Position numbers and translations under genes: made by a program. Of a stretch of DNA of 64,000 nt, positions 18,284 to 27,289 are shown one piece after another. This DNA comes from Alphaproteobacteria bacterium. GTDB lineage: Bacteria > Pseudomonadota > Alphaproteobacteria > Micropepsales > Micropepsaceae. The first letter of the stretch is position 1. Each line of letters starts with the position of its first letter. The stretch covers positions 248,001 through 312,000 of the forward strand of contig JADHVO010000003.1 in the NCBI GenBank assembly GCA_016783965.1, read 5' to 3'. Under the pieces are notes generated by a model. The model ran no database searches. It was not told the DNA's origin and worked only from the letters and a program-made list of their open reading frames with translations.

Positions 18284-18451
18284 TCAGTGGCCGAAGGCCG
18301 CGACGAACTGGACCAAAATCAGGCCGGTCGCCAGCACCGCCGGAAACACGCCGAAAAACACAATCGTGGTCGCCAGCGCCATGTCGGGGCCAGCGCGATG
18401 TACGGCGGGGCGGCTCGAGCCCTTCCGGGCCAGTCTCTGCGTGCGAAGCAT
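18284..18451 (-). CDS. Small single-pass membrane protein (55 aa)
   Basis: The frame starting MLRTQRLARKGS has a basic N-terminus and one hydrophobic helix (about residues 25-50, MALATTIVFFGVFPAVLATG). GGGAG lies 7 bases before the ATG, which supports a real gene. I recognise no family. It points the same way as the fucosidase gene 40 bases downstream. Confidence 0.5.
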   Translation of the reverse strand: MLRTQRLARKGSSRPAVHRAGPDMALATTIVFFGVFPAVLATGLILVQFVAAFGH

Positions 18452-18845
18452 GGGTAACTCCCTCAAGAACCAATGGGTGAGAGGATGCGCTTCGCTGCTT
18501 CAACCGGCCCTGAAGCCGCCGTTCATCCGGTGTTTATCTGCCTATTTGGCCTCTAGGGCCCGCCGCCGGATTGATAGCGTCCCAGAACTTCCTGGCCCTG
18601 TGACCGTCTTAGCAGGCGCTCGGTAGTCCAGCGTGGGCTTCTGCCGTTGAATGCTTTGCCACCGGCTTCGAAGCCGCGCCTTGGCGTAGGTGGTTTCCGC
18701 GACCGGGAAAGCGGCGCTGGGCGCGGCGACGGCGGCGAGCGCGAAGGCCAAGCGTGCGCGGCGCCACGGGAATAGATGTGCGCGGCAATCGGTACCGCTG
18801 AACGGGATTGCCGGAAATGTCTGCTTCCTTCAAAACGGACCCGGG
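18452..18845. other. Intergenic region before the copper-type operon
   Basis: About 390 bases between divergent units with no supported gene. It should contain the promoters of the small membrane gene (leftward) and the DUF2946-CopCD operon (rightward). I saw no clear copper-regulator palindrome. Confidence 0.35.
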
Positions 18846-19199
18846 ATGAGCCGCGTGACGACCCGTTCGATCGCCCTGAGCCTCGCGCTGTGCGCGATGG
18901 TACTGCGCGCGCTGCTGCCGGACGGCTGGATGCCGGCGGCGAACGCGGCCGGCACGCCGTTCGTCATCTGCTCGGTCGATGGGACGCATCACGGCGGCAA
19001 GGCGCCCGGCGAGCAGCGGACGCATGCGCCCTGTGCGTTTGCAGCGGCCGCACCGCTGTCGCCCCCGTCGACGAGCGCTATTGTCGCGCGGGCGGCTGGT
19101 GACGTCGCCGTTATCGCGCGCATCACGCATATCGCGCCGCGTTTCGGCGCGGCGAACCACCGGCCCAACGCAGCGCGCGCGCCACCCGTTCCTGTCTGA
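18846..19199 (+). CDS. DUF2946 family protein
   Basis: This 117-aa exported protein starts MSRVTTRSIALSLALCAMVL and continues RALLPDGWMPAANA, the typical DUF2946 N-terminus (hydrophobic helix then a GWMP motif). It then shows PFVICSVDGTHHGG with His and Cys residues that could bind metal. DUF2946 genes are frequently found beside copper genes, and this one leads a unit containing copC and copD. The function is unknown; a periplasmic copper role is inferred from context. Confidence 0.75.
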   Translation: MSRVTTRSIALSLALCAMVLRALLPDGWMPAANAAGTPFVICSVDGTHHGGKAPGEQRTHAPCAFAAAAPLSPPSTSAIVARAAGDVAVIARITHIAPRFGAANHRPNAARAPPVPV

Positions 19200-19265
19200 A
19201 GACTGATCAAAGCCGTCTGCGCATCCGCGCGGGCAATGTTCTTCTCTCAGACAGTGAGATTTCCC

Positions 19266-20129
19266 ATGTCTTTTTCCCGATTGCATTTCGGCGCGATGGC
19301 CGTCCTGGCCGCGCTTATCACCTATGACACGGCGCACGCCCATGGCGTGGTCGGCGACCGCTTCTTCCCCGCCACCATCGCCACCGACGATCCCTTTGCC
19401 GCCGACGAACTGGCGCTTCCCACCGTCACTTTCGGCCAGGGCCAGGAGGAGTACGACTTCGAGTGGTCCAAATCGATCGTCAAGGGCTTCTCGATCTCGA
19501 TCAATGGCGGCTATGTCGACGCCCACGGCCCCAGCGGCTGGAACAATTTCGAGGTCACGCCGACCTGGCAGTTCCTGACCGACAATGACAGCGAGTTCTT
19601 GGCATCCGCCGCGATGAGCTTCGAGATCGGCGGCAGCGGATCGCACGCGGTGGCCGACACCTTCACCACCTACAGGCCGAAGATCCTGTTTGGCAAAGGG
19701 TTCGGTCAGTTGCCGGATTCGATGGCGCTGCTGCGGCCACTGGCGGTCACGGGCGTGGTCGGGTACGCGATCCCCGGGTCCTCGACGGCTTCCAAGCGAC
19801 TCGAATGGGGCGGCGCAGTGGAGTATTCCCTGCTCTATCTCCAGACCAATGTGCGCGACCAGGGATTCCCCAACTTCGTCGCACACCTGACACCGGTGGT
19901 GGAGTTCAGCTTTCAGACGCCGACGGACACCGGCGGCGGCGGGACGACCGGCACGATCAATCCGGGCCTGATCTGGAGCGGCCAGTATGCGCAGTTCACC
20001 GCTGAGGCGGTCATTCCCGCGAACAGCGCGTCGGGCAATAATGTCGGCGGCATGGTGCAGCTCCACTTCTACCTGGACGACATCTTCCCGAACTCGCTCG
20101 GCGCGCCGATCTTCGGAGGCAAGCGGTGA
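19266..20129 (+). CDS. Exported beta-rich protein, probable outer-membrane protein
   Basis: This 287-aa protein begins with a signal peptide (MSFSRLHFGAMAVLAALITY, cleavage after THAHA-like DTAHA). The rest alternates aromatic and polar residues in strand-like segments (EYDFEWSKSIVKGFSISING, WNNFEVTPTWQFL, KRLEWGGAVEYSLLYL) as in beta-barrels. No named family is recognised. It sits between DUF2946 and copC, with its stop overlapping the copC start (GTGA), so it probably serves copper passage or resistance at the cell surface. Confidence 0.65.
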   Translation: MSFSRLHFGAMAVLAALITYDTAHAHGVVGDRFFPATIATDDPFAADELALPTVTFGQGQEEYDFEWSKSIVKGFSISINGGYVDAHGPSGWNNFEVTPTWQFLTDNDSEFLASAAMSFEIGGSGSHAVADTFTTYRPKILFGKGFGQLPDSMALLRPLAVTGVVGYAIPGSSTASKRLEWGGAVEYSLLYLQTNVRDQGFPNFVAHLTPVVEFSFQTPTDTGGGGTTGTINPGLIWSGQYAQFTAEAVIPANSASGNNVGGMVQLHFYLDDIFPNSLGAPIFGGKR

Positions 20130-20467
20130 GACGGCTCGGCCTCGCCGCGGTTGTTGCGGGGCTTGCGAGCCCCGCGATGGCGCATGCGTTCCTCGAGAAG
20201 GCGTCGCCGGCGGCCGGCGAGAACCTTCGCGCGCCGGCGCGGGTCGAGCTCCATTTCAGCGAGTTGCTCGAACCGTCGTTCAGCGCGGTCACGGTCGCCG
20301 ACGAGAGCGGCGCGGATGTCGGCGCGGGACCGTCCGTCGCGAGCGGAGACGACATGACGCTGGCGCTGAAGCCGCTGAAGCCGGGGCGCTACCGCGTGAC
20401 GTGGCATGCGGTGTCGGTCGATACGCACCGGACGGAAGGCAAGTACAACTTCCTGGTCGTTCCGTGA
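20126..20467 (+). CDS. copC: CopC-type periplasmic copper-binding protein
   Basis: This 113-aa protein has a signal peptide ending AMA, then mature HAFLEKASPAAGENLRAP, the usual CopC start with an N-terminal copper-binding His. The C-terminal VDTHRTEGKYNFLV strand matches the family's second metal region. It binds copper in the periplasm and hands it to CopD. It uses a GTG start overlapping the previous stop, with GGAGG at 20115-20119. Its own stop overlaps copD (GTGA). Confidence 0.9.
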   Translation: MRRLGLAAVVAGLASPAMAHAFLEKASPAAGENLRAPARVELHFSELLEPSFSAVTVADESGADVGAGPSVASGDDMTLALKPLKPGRYRVTWHAVSVDTHRTEGKYNFLVVP

Positions 20468-21315
20468 CGCTTCTTTATGGCGTCGCCCGCGCGTTGCATT
20501 TCGCTAGCGTGATGGGCGTGTTCGGCGCGACGGCGCTGCTGTTCCAGAGGCCGGAGGACGGCGCCGTATTTCGCAGGCTGCTGGCGTGGGCCGCCTGGAT
20601 CGCGCCGGTGGCGGCCGCGACCTGCCTTTGCTTCGCCGCCGGTGAGATGACGGCCGATCCTTCGTCCGTGGCCGATCCGGCGACGGTCTGGGTGGTGGCG
20701 ACGTCGACAATCTACGGCCATGTGTTTGTCGCGCGGCTGGCGCTGCTGATCGGGCTCGGCCTGCTTTGTTCGCGAGAAGGTTTGTACCTGGCCAAGGCGA
20801 GCGTGTCGGGCGCGGCGCTGGTGCTGGCGAGCCTCACCAGCCATGCCGCGGCGTCCGGCGAGGCGTTCGCCCTGCACGCCGCCGTCGATGCCCTGCACCT
20901 GCTGACCGCCGGGTTCTGGTTCGGCGGACTGCTGGTGCTGGCGCGCGAGACCATTGCCGCGCCGCGCGACCTGCCGAAGCTGATCGGGCTGCTGCGCGCG
21001 TTTTCGCGCTGGGGTGCGCCGTCGGTCGCGGTCCTGCTGGCCGCCGGCACCGCGAACAGCTTCTTCATCCTGGGGCCGCCCGGCATGCAGTGGGCGACGG
21101 GCTATGTCGTCCTGCTGGCCGCCAAGATCGTGCTGGCAGCGATCATGGTTGCGCTGGCGCTGACCAACCGGTTCGGCGTCCTGCCGGGGCTGGAACGGGG
21201 CGACAAGGAAGCCGGCGAGACCATTCCCCTGACCGTCATAGCGGAACTGTCATGTGCCGCGATGATTCTGGCGATCGTCGGGTTCCTGGGTGTCATATCG
21301 CCCATGCAAATGTGA
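20464..21315 (+). CDS. copD: CopD-type copper transport membrane protein
   Basis: This 283-aa integral membrane protein has about eight hydrophobic segments and the CopD pattern of membrane His residues (ALHFASVMGVFGA, SLTSHAAASGEAFALH and ALHLLTAGFWFGGL). CopD imports copper together with CopC. The GTG start overlaps the copC stop. It ends the operon; the homogentisate operator begins 26 bases downstream. Confidence 0.88.
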   Translation: MTLLYGVARALHFASVMGVFGATALLFQRPEDGAVFRRLLAWAAWIAPVAAATCLCFAAGEMTADPSSVADPATVWVVATSTIYGHVFVARLALLIGLGLLCSREGLYLAKASVSGAALVLASLTSHAAASGEAFALHAAVDALHLLTAGFWFGGLLVLARETIAAPRDLPKLIGLLRAFSRWGAPSVAVLLAAGTANSFFILGPPGMQWATGYVVLLAAKIVLAAIMVALALTNRFGVLPGLERGDKEAGETIPLTVIAELSCAAMILAIVGFLGVISPMQM

Positions 21316-21340
21316 AGCCGCGGCGCTTGCGGCTCGCAAT

Positions 21341-21358
21341 TAGTTTCATTTGAAACTA
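21341..21358. promoter_or_regulatory. 18-bp palindromic operator of the homogentisate operon
   Basis: TAGTTTCATTTGAAACTA has perfect 8-bp inverted arms around a TT centre. It lies 33 bases upstream of the hpd ATG and overlaps a TATATT (21357-21362) that could be the -10 element, so binding would repress. The obvious candidate regulator is the MarR-type protein encoded last in this operon. Confidence 0.65.
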
Positions 21359-21391
21359 TATTGGCGCGGCTACCAGACTCGGAGGCCGCGC

Positions 21392-22459
21392 ATGGCCGAT
21401 CTTTGGGACAACCCGATGGGTACCGACGGGTTCGAGTTCGTCGAATACACCGCGCCTGACGTCACCCGGCTCTACGCCCTGTTCGAGAAGATGGGCTTTC
21501 GCGCCGTGGCGCGGCACCGCTCCAAGGACGTGACACTGTTCCGCCAGGGGCAGGTGAACTTCATCGTCAATGCCGAGCCGGACAGCCACGGCTCGCGCTT
21601 TGCCAAGGCGCATGGACCGAGCGCGTGCGCGATGGCGTTCCGCGTGAAGGATGCGCCCAAGGCATACGAGAAGCTGCTCGCGCTGGGCGCCAAGCCGTTC
21701 CACAACCAGGTCGGCCCGATGGAGCTGAACATTCCCGCCATCGAGGGCATCGGCGGAAGCGTGATCTATCTCGTCGACCGCTACGGCGATCGTACGATCT
21801 ATGACGTCGACTTCGTGCCGACCGACAAGGCGCTGGGCTGGGAGCATGTGGGCGCGGGGCTGACCGAGATCGACCACGTCACGCACAACGTTTTCCGCGG
21901 CAACATGGACCAGTGGGCCGGCTTCTACGAGAAGCTCTTCGGCTTCCGCGAGATTCGCTATTTCGACATCGAGGGCAAGCTGACGGGGCTCAAGTCCCGC
22001 GCGATGACCAGCCCCGATGGCACGATCCGCATCCCGATCAATGAGTCGTCCGACGACAAGTCGCAGATCGCCGAATACCTGCACGAGTATCACGGCGAGG
22101 GCATCCAGCACATCGCGCTGGGCACCAGTGACATCTACCGCTCGGTGGAAACGCTGAAGAAGACGCACGTGGCATTCCAGGACACGCCGGAAACCTATTA
22201 CGAGCGGCTGGATAACCGCATCCAGGGCCATGGCGAGGACGTGCCGCGGTTGAAGAAAGACCGCATCCTGATGGACGGCGAGCACGGCAATCTGCTGCTG
22301 CAGATCTTCACGCAGAACGCGATCGGGCCGATCTTCTTCGAGCTGATCCAGCGCAAGGGCAACCAGGGCTTCGGCGAAGGCAACTTCAAGGCGCTGTTCG
22401 AGTCGATCGAGCTCGACCAGATCCGCCGCGGTGTGCTGAAGGACACGAGCGCGGCATGA
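21392..22459 (+). CDS. hpd: 4-hydroxyphenylpyruvate dioxygenase
   Basis: This 355-aa Fe(II) dioxygenase converts 4-hydroxyphenylpyruvate to homogentisate in tyrosine breakdown. It has two vicinal-oxygen-chelate domains; iron ligands are the His of TEIDHVTHNV, the His of GIQHIALGT and the Glu of IFFELIQRKG. GGAGG at 21381-21385 lies 6 bases before the ATG (MADLWDNPMGTDGFEFVEY). First gene of the catabolic operon; its stop overlaps hmgA. Confidence 0.96.
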   Translation: MADLWDNPMGTDGFEFVEYTAPDVTRLYALFEKMGFRAVARHRSKDVTLFRQGQVNFIVNAEPDSHGSRFAKAHGPSACAMAFRVKDAPKAYEKLLALGAKPFHNQVGPMELNIPAIEGIGGSVIYLVDRYGDRTIYDVDFVPTDKALGWEHVGAGLTEIDHVTHNVFRGNMDQWAGFYEKLFGFREIRYFDIEGKLTGLKSRAMTSPDGTIRIPINESSDDKSQIAEYLHEYHGEGIQHIALGTSDIYRSVETLKKTHVAFQDTPETYYERLDNRIQGHGEDVPRLKKDRILMDGEHGNLLLQIFTQNAIGPIFFELIQRKGNQGFGEGNFKALFESIELDQIRRGVLKDTSAA

Positions 22460-23577
22460 GCAAGAACTGGATTGAATTCCCGCGCGTCGAAGGCGAGACC
22501 TCGCGCCAGGCCCATGCCGACCTGCCGGCCGGTACCTATGAGCGCGAGATCGGGCGCGACGGCTTCTTCGGCCCAGCGGCGCACATCTATCACAGGCATC
22601 CGCCGACCGGCTGGAGCGGGTTCGAGGGACCACTCAGGCCGCGCGCGTTCGATGCCGTGGGCGCCCTGGCGGCGGCGAATGATCGCAAGCCCGTGCCGCT
22701 GCTGTCGAACAATGCCTGCAAGATCGCGATCTGGACCTGCGACAGGGCGATGCCCGACTTGCATCGCAATTCGGACGGCGATGAGCTGCTGTTCATCCAC
22801 GCGGGCGCCGGTGCGCTGTTCTGCGACTTCGGCCACCTGCCCTATCGCGATGGCGACTACATCCTGCTGCCGCGCGGGACGATGTGGCGGATCGAGCCGT
22901 CGTCGCCGACCACGGCGCTGCGCATCGAGGCGACCAACGGATCGTACAAGCTGCCGGAGCGCGGCATTCTGGGCCCACATGCTTTCTTCGATCCGGCGGC
23001 GCTGGATACGCCCAAGCTGGATGCAGCGTTCAAGGCGCAGCGCGACGGCGAATGGAAGGTGCGCGTCAAGCATCGCGGCGAGATGTCGACCATCACCTAT
23101 CCGTTCAACCCGCTGGATGCGGTGGGCTGGAAGGGCAATCTGACGGCGCTGAAGCTCAACTGGCGTGATATCCGGCCGGTGATGAGCCACCGCTATCACA
23201 TCCCGCCCAGCGTGCATTCGACGTTCGTGGCCGACCGTTTCATCGTCTGCACCTTCGTGCCGCGGCCGATCGAGAGCGATCCGGGCGCGCTGAAGGTGCC
23301 GTTCTTCCATTCGAACGACGATTTCGACGAGGTGATCTTCTATCACGCCGGCGAGTTCTTCAGCCGCGACAACATCAAGCCTGGCATGGTGACGTTCCAT
23401 CCCAATGGCTTCACGCACGGGCCGCATCCCAAAGCGTTCGCGGCCGGCGCCAAGGCGGCCAAGACGATGACGGACGAGGTTGCGGTGATGATCGACACGC
23501 GCGATCCGCTCGATATGCACGCCGAGGCGGTGCGCACCGAGGTTCCGGACTATGCCGAGAGCTGGATGGTGAGATGA
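22456..23577 (+). CDS. hmgA: Homogentisate 1,2-dioxygenase
   Basis: This 373-aa enzyme opens the homogentisate ring to maleylacetoacetate. Motifs of the iron site include FFHSNDDFDEVIFYHAGEF and GFTHGPHP near the C-terminus. It is shorter than the roughly 430-aa classical enzyme, a form common in alphaproteobacteria. It overlaps hpd upstream and fahA downstream by 4 bases each, so expression is coupled. Confidence 0.94.
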   Translation: MSKNWIEFPRVEGETSRQAHADLPAGTYEREIGRDGFFGPAAHIYHRHPPTGWSGFEGPLRPRAFDAVGALAAANDRKPVPLLSNNACKIAIWTCDRAMPDLHRNSDGDELLFIHAGAGALFCDFGHLPYRDGDYILLPRGTMWRIEPSSPTTALRIEATNGSYKLPERGILGPHAFFDPAALDTPKLDAAFKAQRDGEWKVRVKHRGEMSTITYPFNPLDAVGWKGNLTALKLNWRDIRPVMSHRYHIPPSVHSTFVADRFIVCTFVPRPIESDPGALKVPFFHSNDDFDEVIFYHAGEFFSRDNIKPGMVTFHPNGFTHGPHPKAFAAGAKAAKTMTDEVAVMIDTRDPLDMHAEAVRTEVPDYAESWMVR

Positions 23578-24551
23578 AGCTTGCCTCGCTGCGTCATGGC
23601 CGCGACGGGCGGCTGGTCGTGGTCTCGCGCGACCTGAAGATGTGCGTCGCGGTTCCGGGCATCGCGCCGACGCTCCAAGCCGCGCTGGACGGTTGGGCCG
23701 AGACCGCGCCTCAGCTGAAGCAAGTCTATGACCTGCTGAACAACGGCCGCGCGGACGGGGCGCATCCGTTCGATCCCAAGGACTGCCTGTCGCCCTTGCC
23801 CCGTGCCTACCAATGGGCGGACGGTTCGGCGTACGTCACGCATGTCGAGCTCGTGCGCAAGGCGCGCGGTGCGGAGATGCCGCCATCGTTCTGGACCGAT
23901 CCGCTGATTTACCAGGGCGGCTCCGACAGCTTCATCGGGCCGACCGATCCGATCCTGTGCGCCAACGAGGACTGGGGCATCGACTTCGAGGCCGAGGTCG
24001 CGGTGGTCACGGATGACGTGCCGTACGGCACGACCGGCGCCGATGCCGGCAAGCACATCAAGCTGGTGATGCTGGTGAACGACGTCAGCCTGCGCAATCT
24101 GATCCCGGCAGAGCTGGCGAAGAACTTCGGGTTCTTTCAGTCGAAGCCGGCGAGCGCGTTTTCGCCGGTGGCGGTGACGCCGGACGAGCTGGGCGGGCGA
24201 TGGCGCGACTGCAAGCTGCACCTGCCGCTGCATGTCTGGCTGAACGGCGAGACCTTCGGCGAACCGGATGCCGGTGTCGACATGACGTTCAGCTTCGCCC
24301 AGCTCATCGCCCATGCGGCGAAGACCCGCGCGCTGGCCGCCGGTTCGATCGTCGGTTCGGGGACGGTGTCGAACAAGTCGGGCAATGCCGGTTCCTGCTG
24401 CATCGCGGAGCGGCGGACGCTGGAGACCATCGAACTCGGCAAGCCCACCACGCCGTTCATGACGTTCGGCGACCGGGTGAGGATCGAGATGTTCGATGCG
24501 ATGGGCCATTCCATCTTCGGAGCGATCGACCAGCATGTCGTCAAAGCCTGA
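23574..24551 (+). CDS. fahA: Fumarylacetoacetate hydrolase family protein
   Basis: This 325-aa enzyme of the FAH superfamily should cleave fumarylacetoacetate to fumarate and acetoacetate, the last step of the pathway. The metal-site segments are DWGIDFEAEVAVV and MLVNDVSLRNL, followed by the FQSKPASAFSPVAVTPDEL loop and TIVGSGTVSN-like GSIVGSGTVSNKSG. It overlaps hmgA by 4 bases and maiA by 17 bases. Confidence 0.92.
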   Translation: MKLASLRHGRDGRLVVVSRDLKMCVAVPGIAPTLQAALDGWAETAPQLKQVYDLLNNGRADGAHPFDPKDCLSPLPRAYQWADGSAYVTHVELVRKARGAEMPPSFWTDPLIYQGGSDSFIGPTDPILCANEDWGIDFEAEVAVVTDDVPYGTTGADAGKHIKLVMLVNDVSLRNLIPAELAKNFGFFQSKPASAFSPVAVTPDELGGRWRDCKLHLPLHVWLNGETFGEPDAGVDMTFSFAQLIAHAAKTRALAAGSIVGSGTVSNKSGNAGSCCIAERRTLETIELGKPTTPFMTFGDRVRIEMFDAMGHSIFGAIDQHVVKA

Positions 24552-25197
24552 CTTCGCCCTCTACGGCTATTTCCGCTCGTCCGCCGCGTTCCGCGCGCGC
24601 ATCGCGCTGAACCTGAAAGGCATCAAGCCCGAGCTGCGGTTCATCCATCTGCTGCGAAACGGCGGCGAGCAGCACACGGCGGAGTACAAGGGCCTCAATC
24701 CGCAGGAGCTGATCCCGGCGCTGGCGCACGACGGACACCTGATCACGCAGTCGCTGGCCATCATCGAATACCTGGATGAGATCGTGCCGGAGCCACCCTT
24801 ACTGCCGAACGATGCGCTGGGACGGGCGCGGGTGCGCGAGATCGCCTATGCCATCGCCTGCGACATCCATCCGGTCAACAACCTGCGTGTGAACCAGCAC
24901 CTCATGAAGGTGTTCGGCGCCACGCCGGAGCAGCAGGCGGCCTGGCAGCGGCACTGGATTACGACCGGGTTCACCGCGCTGGAGACGATGCTGTCGCTGT
25001 CGAAGAACACGGGCGCGTTCTGCTACGGCGACACACCCACGCTGGCTGACATCTGCCTGATCCCGCAGTGCGCCAACGCCAAGCGGGTGCGGCTGGACTT
25101 CTCGCCGTTCCCGACCATCGCGCGCATCGAGGCGCATGCGCTGAAGCATCCGGCCTTCGACGCCGCGCTGCCCGCGAACCAGCCCGATGCCGAGTGA
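24535..25197 (+). CDS. maiA: Maleylacetoacetate isomerase (zeta-class GST)
   Basis: This 220-aa glutathione-dependent isomerase converts maleylacetoacetate to fumarylacetoacetate. The zeta-GST N-terminal motif is YFRSSAAFRARIALNLKG with the catalytic Ser pair, followed by LNPQELIPAL and TQSLAIIEYLDE. The gene starts inside fahA (17-base overlap) and its stop overlaps the start of marR. Confidence 0.93.
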   Translation: MSSKPDFALYGYFRSSAAFRARIALNLKGIKPELRFIHLLRNGGEQHTAEYKGLNPQELIPALAHDGHLITQSLAIIEYLDEIVPEPPLLPNDALGRARVREIAYAIACDIHPVNNLRVNQHLMKVFGATPEQQAAWQRHWITTGFTALETMLSLSKNTGAFCYGDTPTLADICLIPQCANAKRVRLDFSPFPTIARIEAHALKHPAFDAALPANQPDAE

Positions 25198-25654
25198 CCC
25201 CGCCCGCAAGGCTCACCGTACGCTCGATCTCGATCACTTCCTGCCCTATCGGCTGTCGGTGCTGTCGAACCGCGTGTCGGACGCCATTGCGCGGGAGTAT
25301 TCTGACCGCTTTGGGCTTTCGATCCCCGAATGGCGGGTGATGGCGGTGCTGGGAGGGGCACCCGGCCTTTCCGCCCGCGACGTGGCCGAGCGCACCGCGA
25401 TGGACAAGGTGCAGGTGAGTCGCGCCGTCGAGAGCCTGGTCCGCGCGCGCCGAGTGGCGCGCACCGAGGATGCCGAGGACGGTCGTATCTCGCGGCTGGC
25501 ACTGACGGCAAAAGGCCGCGCGATCTATGACGAGGTCGTACCGCTGGCGCTGCATCTGGAGGAGACATTCCTCTCGGCACTGAAGCCGGAGGAACGCCGT
25601 CAGCTCGATGCGCTGATGGAAAAACTCGTGCGCCAGTCGCATCTGTTGAGCTGA
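25187..25654 (+). CDS. MarR-family regulator of the homogentisate operon
   Basis: This 155-aa winged-helix regulator has the central DNA-binding region LSARDVAERTAMDKVQVSRAVE followed by the wing EDAEDGRISRLALT. It is the last gene of the hpd-hmgA-fahA-maiA unit and overlaps maiA by 11 bases. It most likely binds the 18-bp palindrome before hpd and is relieved by a pathway intermediate; that pairing is inference from position. Confidence 0.9.
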   Translation: MPSDPARKAHRTLDLDHFLPYRLSVLSNRVSDAIAREYSDRFGLSIPEWRVMAVLGGAPGLSARDVAERTAMDKVQVSRAVESLVRARRVARTEDAEDGRISRLALTAKGRAIYDEVVPLALHLEETFLSALKPEERRQLDALMEKLVRQSHLLS

Positions 25655-25708
25655 CAGCAAATGGGTTTCCGGGCAAATTGGCGACTACCACCCTGATCGG
25701 ATGCATGC

Positions 25709-26158
25709 ATGTCGCTAGAAGTCTACGTCTTCATCAAAGAGGTCAACATTCCCACCGCAGAGTCTTGGCAAGCCAGCATCGATCGCGCCGGCTTTCCAAT
25801 GACGTTCGCGCCGGGGTTCGAGCCGCTGAAGGACAAAGGCTTCGTGCCGTGCACATTCGACGGCGTTGCTGCGGGCTTTGAATATGTGCTTTCAGAAATC
25901 GACGAGGTCGCATCGTCCTATCCGAATTTGCAAGAGAAGGTACGCGGCTACGATTCCGTTGTGACCTTTCGATGGGGCAGCCGTTTGAGGGAATGCGCGG
26001 TGGCGCTTCTCGCCGCGAGTTCTTTGACGGACTCGGTGTCCGGGTTCATGTACGAGCCGCAAGAAGGACTAGAGATCCAAAGTTCACAAGCTCTCGAGTA
26101 CGCGTCCCGAACACTTATGGACCTTCGTGCGATGATGAAAAGATTTCCAAAGCGCTGA
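25709..26158 (+). CDS. Hypothetical protein, 149 aa
   Basis: A soluble acidic protein opening MSLEVYVFIKEVNIPTAESW, with no signal peptide, membrane helix or family motif I can name. Its base composition is visibly more AT-rich than the flanking genes, suggesting transfer. The general look is that of small polymorphic immunity-type proteins, but no toxin gene is adjacent, so this is not a functional call. Confidence 0.6.
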   Translation: MSLEVYVFIKEVNIPTAESWQASIDRAGFPMTFAPGFEPLKDKGFVPCTFDGVAAGFEYVLSEIDEVASSYPNLQEKVRGYDSVVTFRWGSRLRECAVALLAASSLTDSVSGFMYEPQEGLEIQSSQALEYASRTLMDLRAMMKRFPKR

Positions 26159-26197
26159 ATACACACCAGCCAACCGCATTTCAGAGGAGCGAACATT

Positions 26198-27172
26198 ATG
26201 GCCCTTCGTATCGGCATCCTGGGCGCGGCAAAGATCGCGCCCGGCGCGGTCATAAAGCCGACGGCAGACAATCCGGATTTTGTGGTTTCGGCCGTCGGCG
26301 CGCGCGATCCGCAGCGCGCGCAGGCTTATGCCGCCGAGCATGGCATCCCGCACGTCGCAAAGGACTACGGTGCGCTGGTGCGGCACCCCGAGGTCGATGT
26401 CGTCTACAACGCGCTGCCGCCCAGTGGTCACGCGAAGTGGTCGATCGCGGCGCTGGAGGCCGGCAAGCATGTGCTGTGCGAAAAGCCGTTCGCGATGAAC
26501 GCGGCGCAGGTGCGGCCCATGATGGATGCCGCGAGGCGCACCGGCAGGACACTGGTCGAGGCGTTCCACAACCGACACCATGTCGTGATGAAGCGCGCCG
26601 TGCAGATCGTGCGGTCGGGCGAGCTCGGCAGGCTCGTCCGTGCGGAAGCGACGTTCGGCGCGCCGATACCCTACCGCGAAGGCGAGCTGCGCTGGACGCG
26701 CGAACAGGGCGGCGGCGCGCTGATGGACCTGGGGACCTATCCGGTGATGGCGCTTCGCACGGTGCTCGGCGGCGAACCGCGGGTCATGCGCGCCAAGTGC
26801 ACGATGGACCACGGCGTCGACGTTACCACCGTCGCCGATCTGGATTTCGGCGGCGTGCCCGCGGCGCTGAGCACGTCCATGGTGCCGGAGCGGTTCGGCG
26901 CGAACCTCACAGTGGAAGGCGCGAACGGGAAGATGGAGATCATGAACTACCTGGCGCCGCAGATGGGGTGCCGCTTCACGGTCACGATCGGCGGACAGTC
27001 CCGCGATGAGCCCACCCAGGGCGACGCGACCTATGTCGCGCAACTGAAGGAGCTCGGCGACGTCCTGCTGCGCGGCAAGACGCCGCTCGTCACGCTGGAG
27101 GACTCGCTCGGCAACATGACGGCGATCGACGCCATCTATGCCGCGGGCGGCGTGGACCGCCACTTCGCGTGA
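26198..27172 (+). CDS. Gfo/Idh/MocA family NAD(P)-dependent oxidoreductase
   Basis: This 324-aa protein has an N-terminal Rossmann fold (RIGILGAAKIAPGAVIKP) and the family's EKP signature (HVLCEKPFAMN, about residue 95), then a C-terminal beta-sheet substrate domain. These enzymes oxidise or reduce sugars, inositols or trans-dihydrodiols. AGGAG lies about 8 bases before the ATG. The substrate is unknown and there is no adjacent sugar cluster. Confidence 0.9.
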   Translation: MALRIGILGAAKIAPGAVIKPTADNPDFVVSAVGARDPQRAQAYAAEHGIPHVAKDYGALVRHPEVDVVYNALPPSGHAKWSIAALEAGKHVLCEKPFAMNAAQVRPMMDAARRTGRTLVEAFHNRHHVVMKRAVQIVRSGELGRLVRAEATFGAPIPYREGELRWTREQGGGALMDLGTYPVMALRTVLGGEPRVMRAKCTMDHGVDVTTVADLDFGGVPAALSTSMVPERFGANLTVEGANGKMEIMNYLAPQMGCRFTVTIGGQSRDEPTQGDATYVAQLKELGDVLLRGKTPLVTLEDSLGNMTAIDAIYAAGGVDRHFA

Positions 27173-27175
27173 GCG

Positions 27176-27289
27176 TCAGAAGATGAACGCGGTCAGCATG
27201 AGCGCGAGCGTGGTCATTCCGGCATAGCCGCCGATCTCGCTCCACGTCCGCATGGGACGAATGCGATCCTCCCATTGCGCGTTTCTCAT
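27176..27289 (-). CDS. Possible 37-aa small membrane protein
   Basis: A short frame (MRNAQWEDRIRPMRTW, then a hydrophobic C-terminal helix GYAGMTTLALMLTAFIF) ends 3 bases past the converging oxidoreductase stop. The charged head and single tail helix recall tiny cytochrome oxidase subunit IV-type proteins of alphaproteobacteria, but similarity is weak and there is no ribosome-binding site. Low confidence. Confidence 0.3.
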   Translation of the reverse strand: MRNAQWEDRIRPMRTWSEIGGYAGMTTLALMLTAFIF

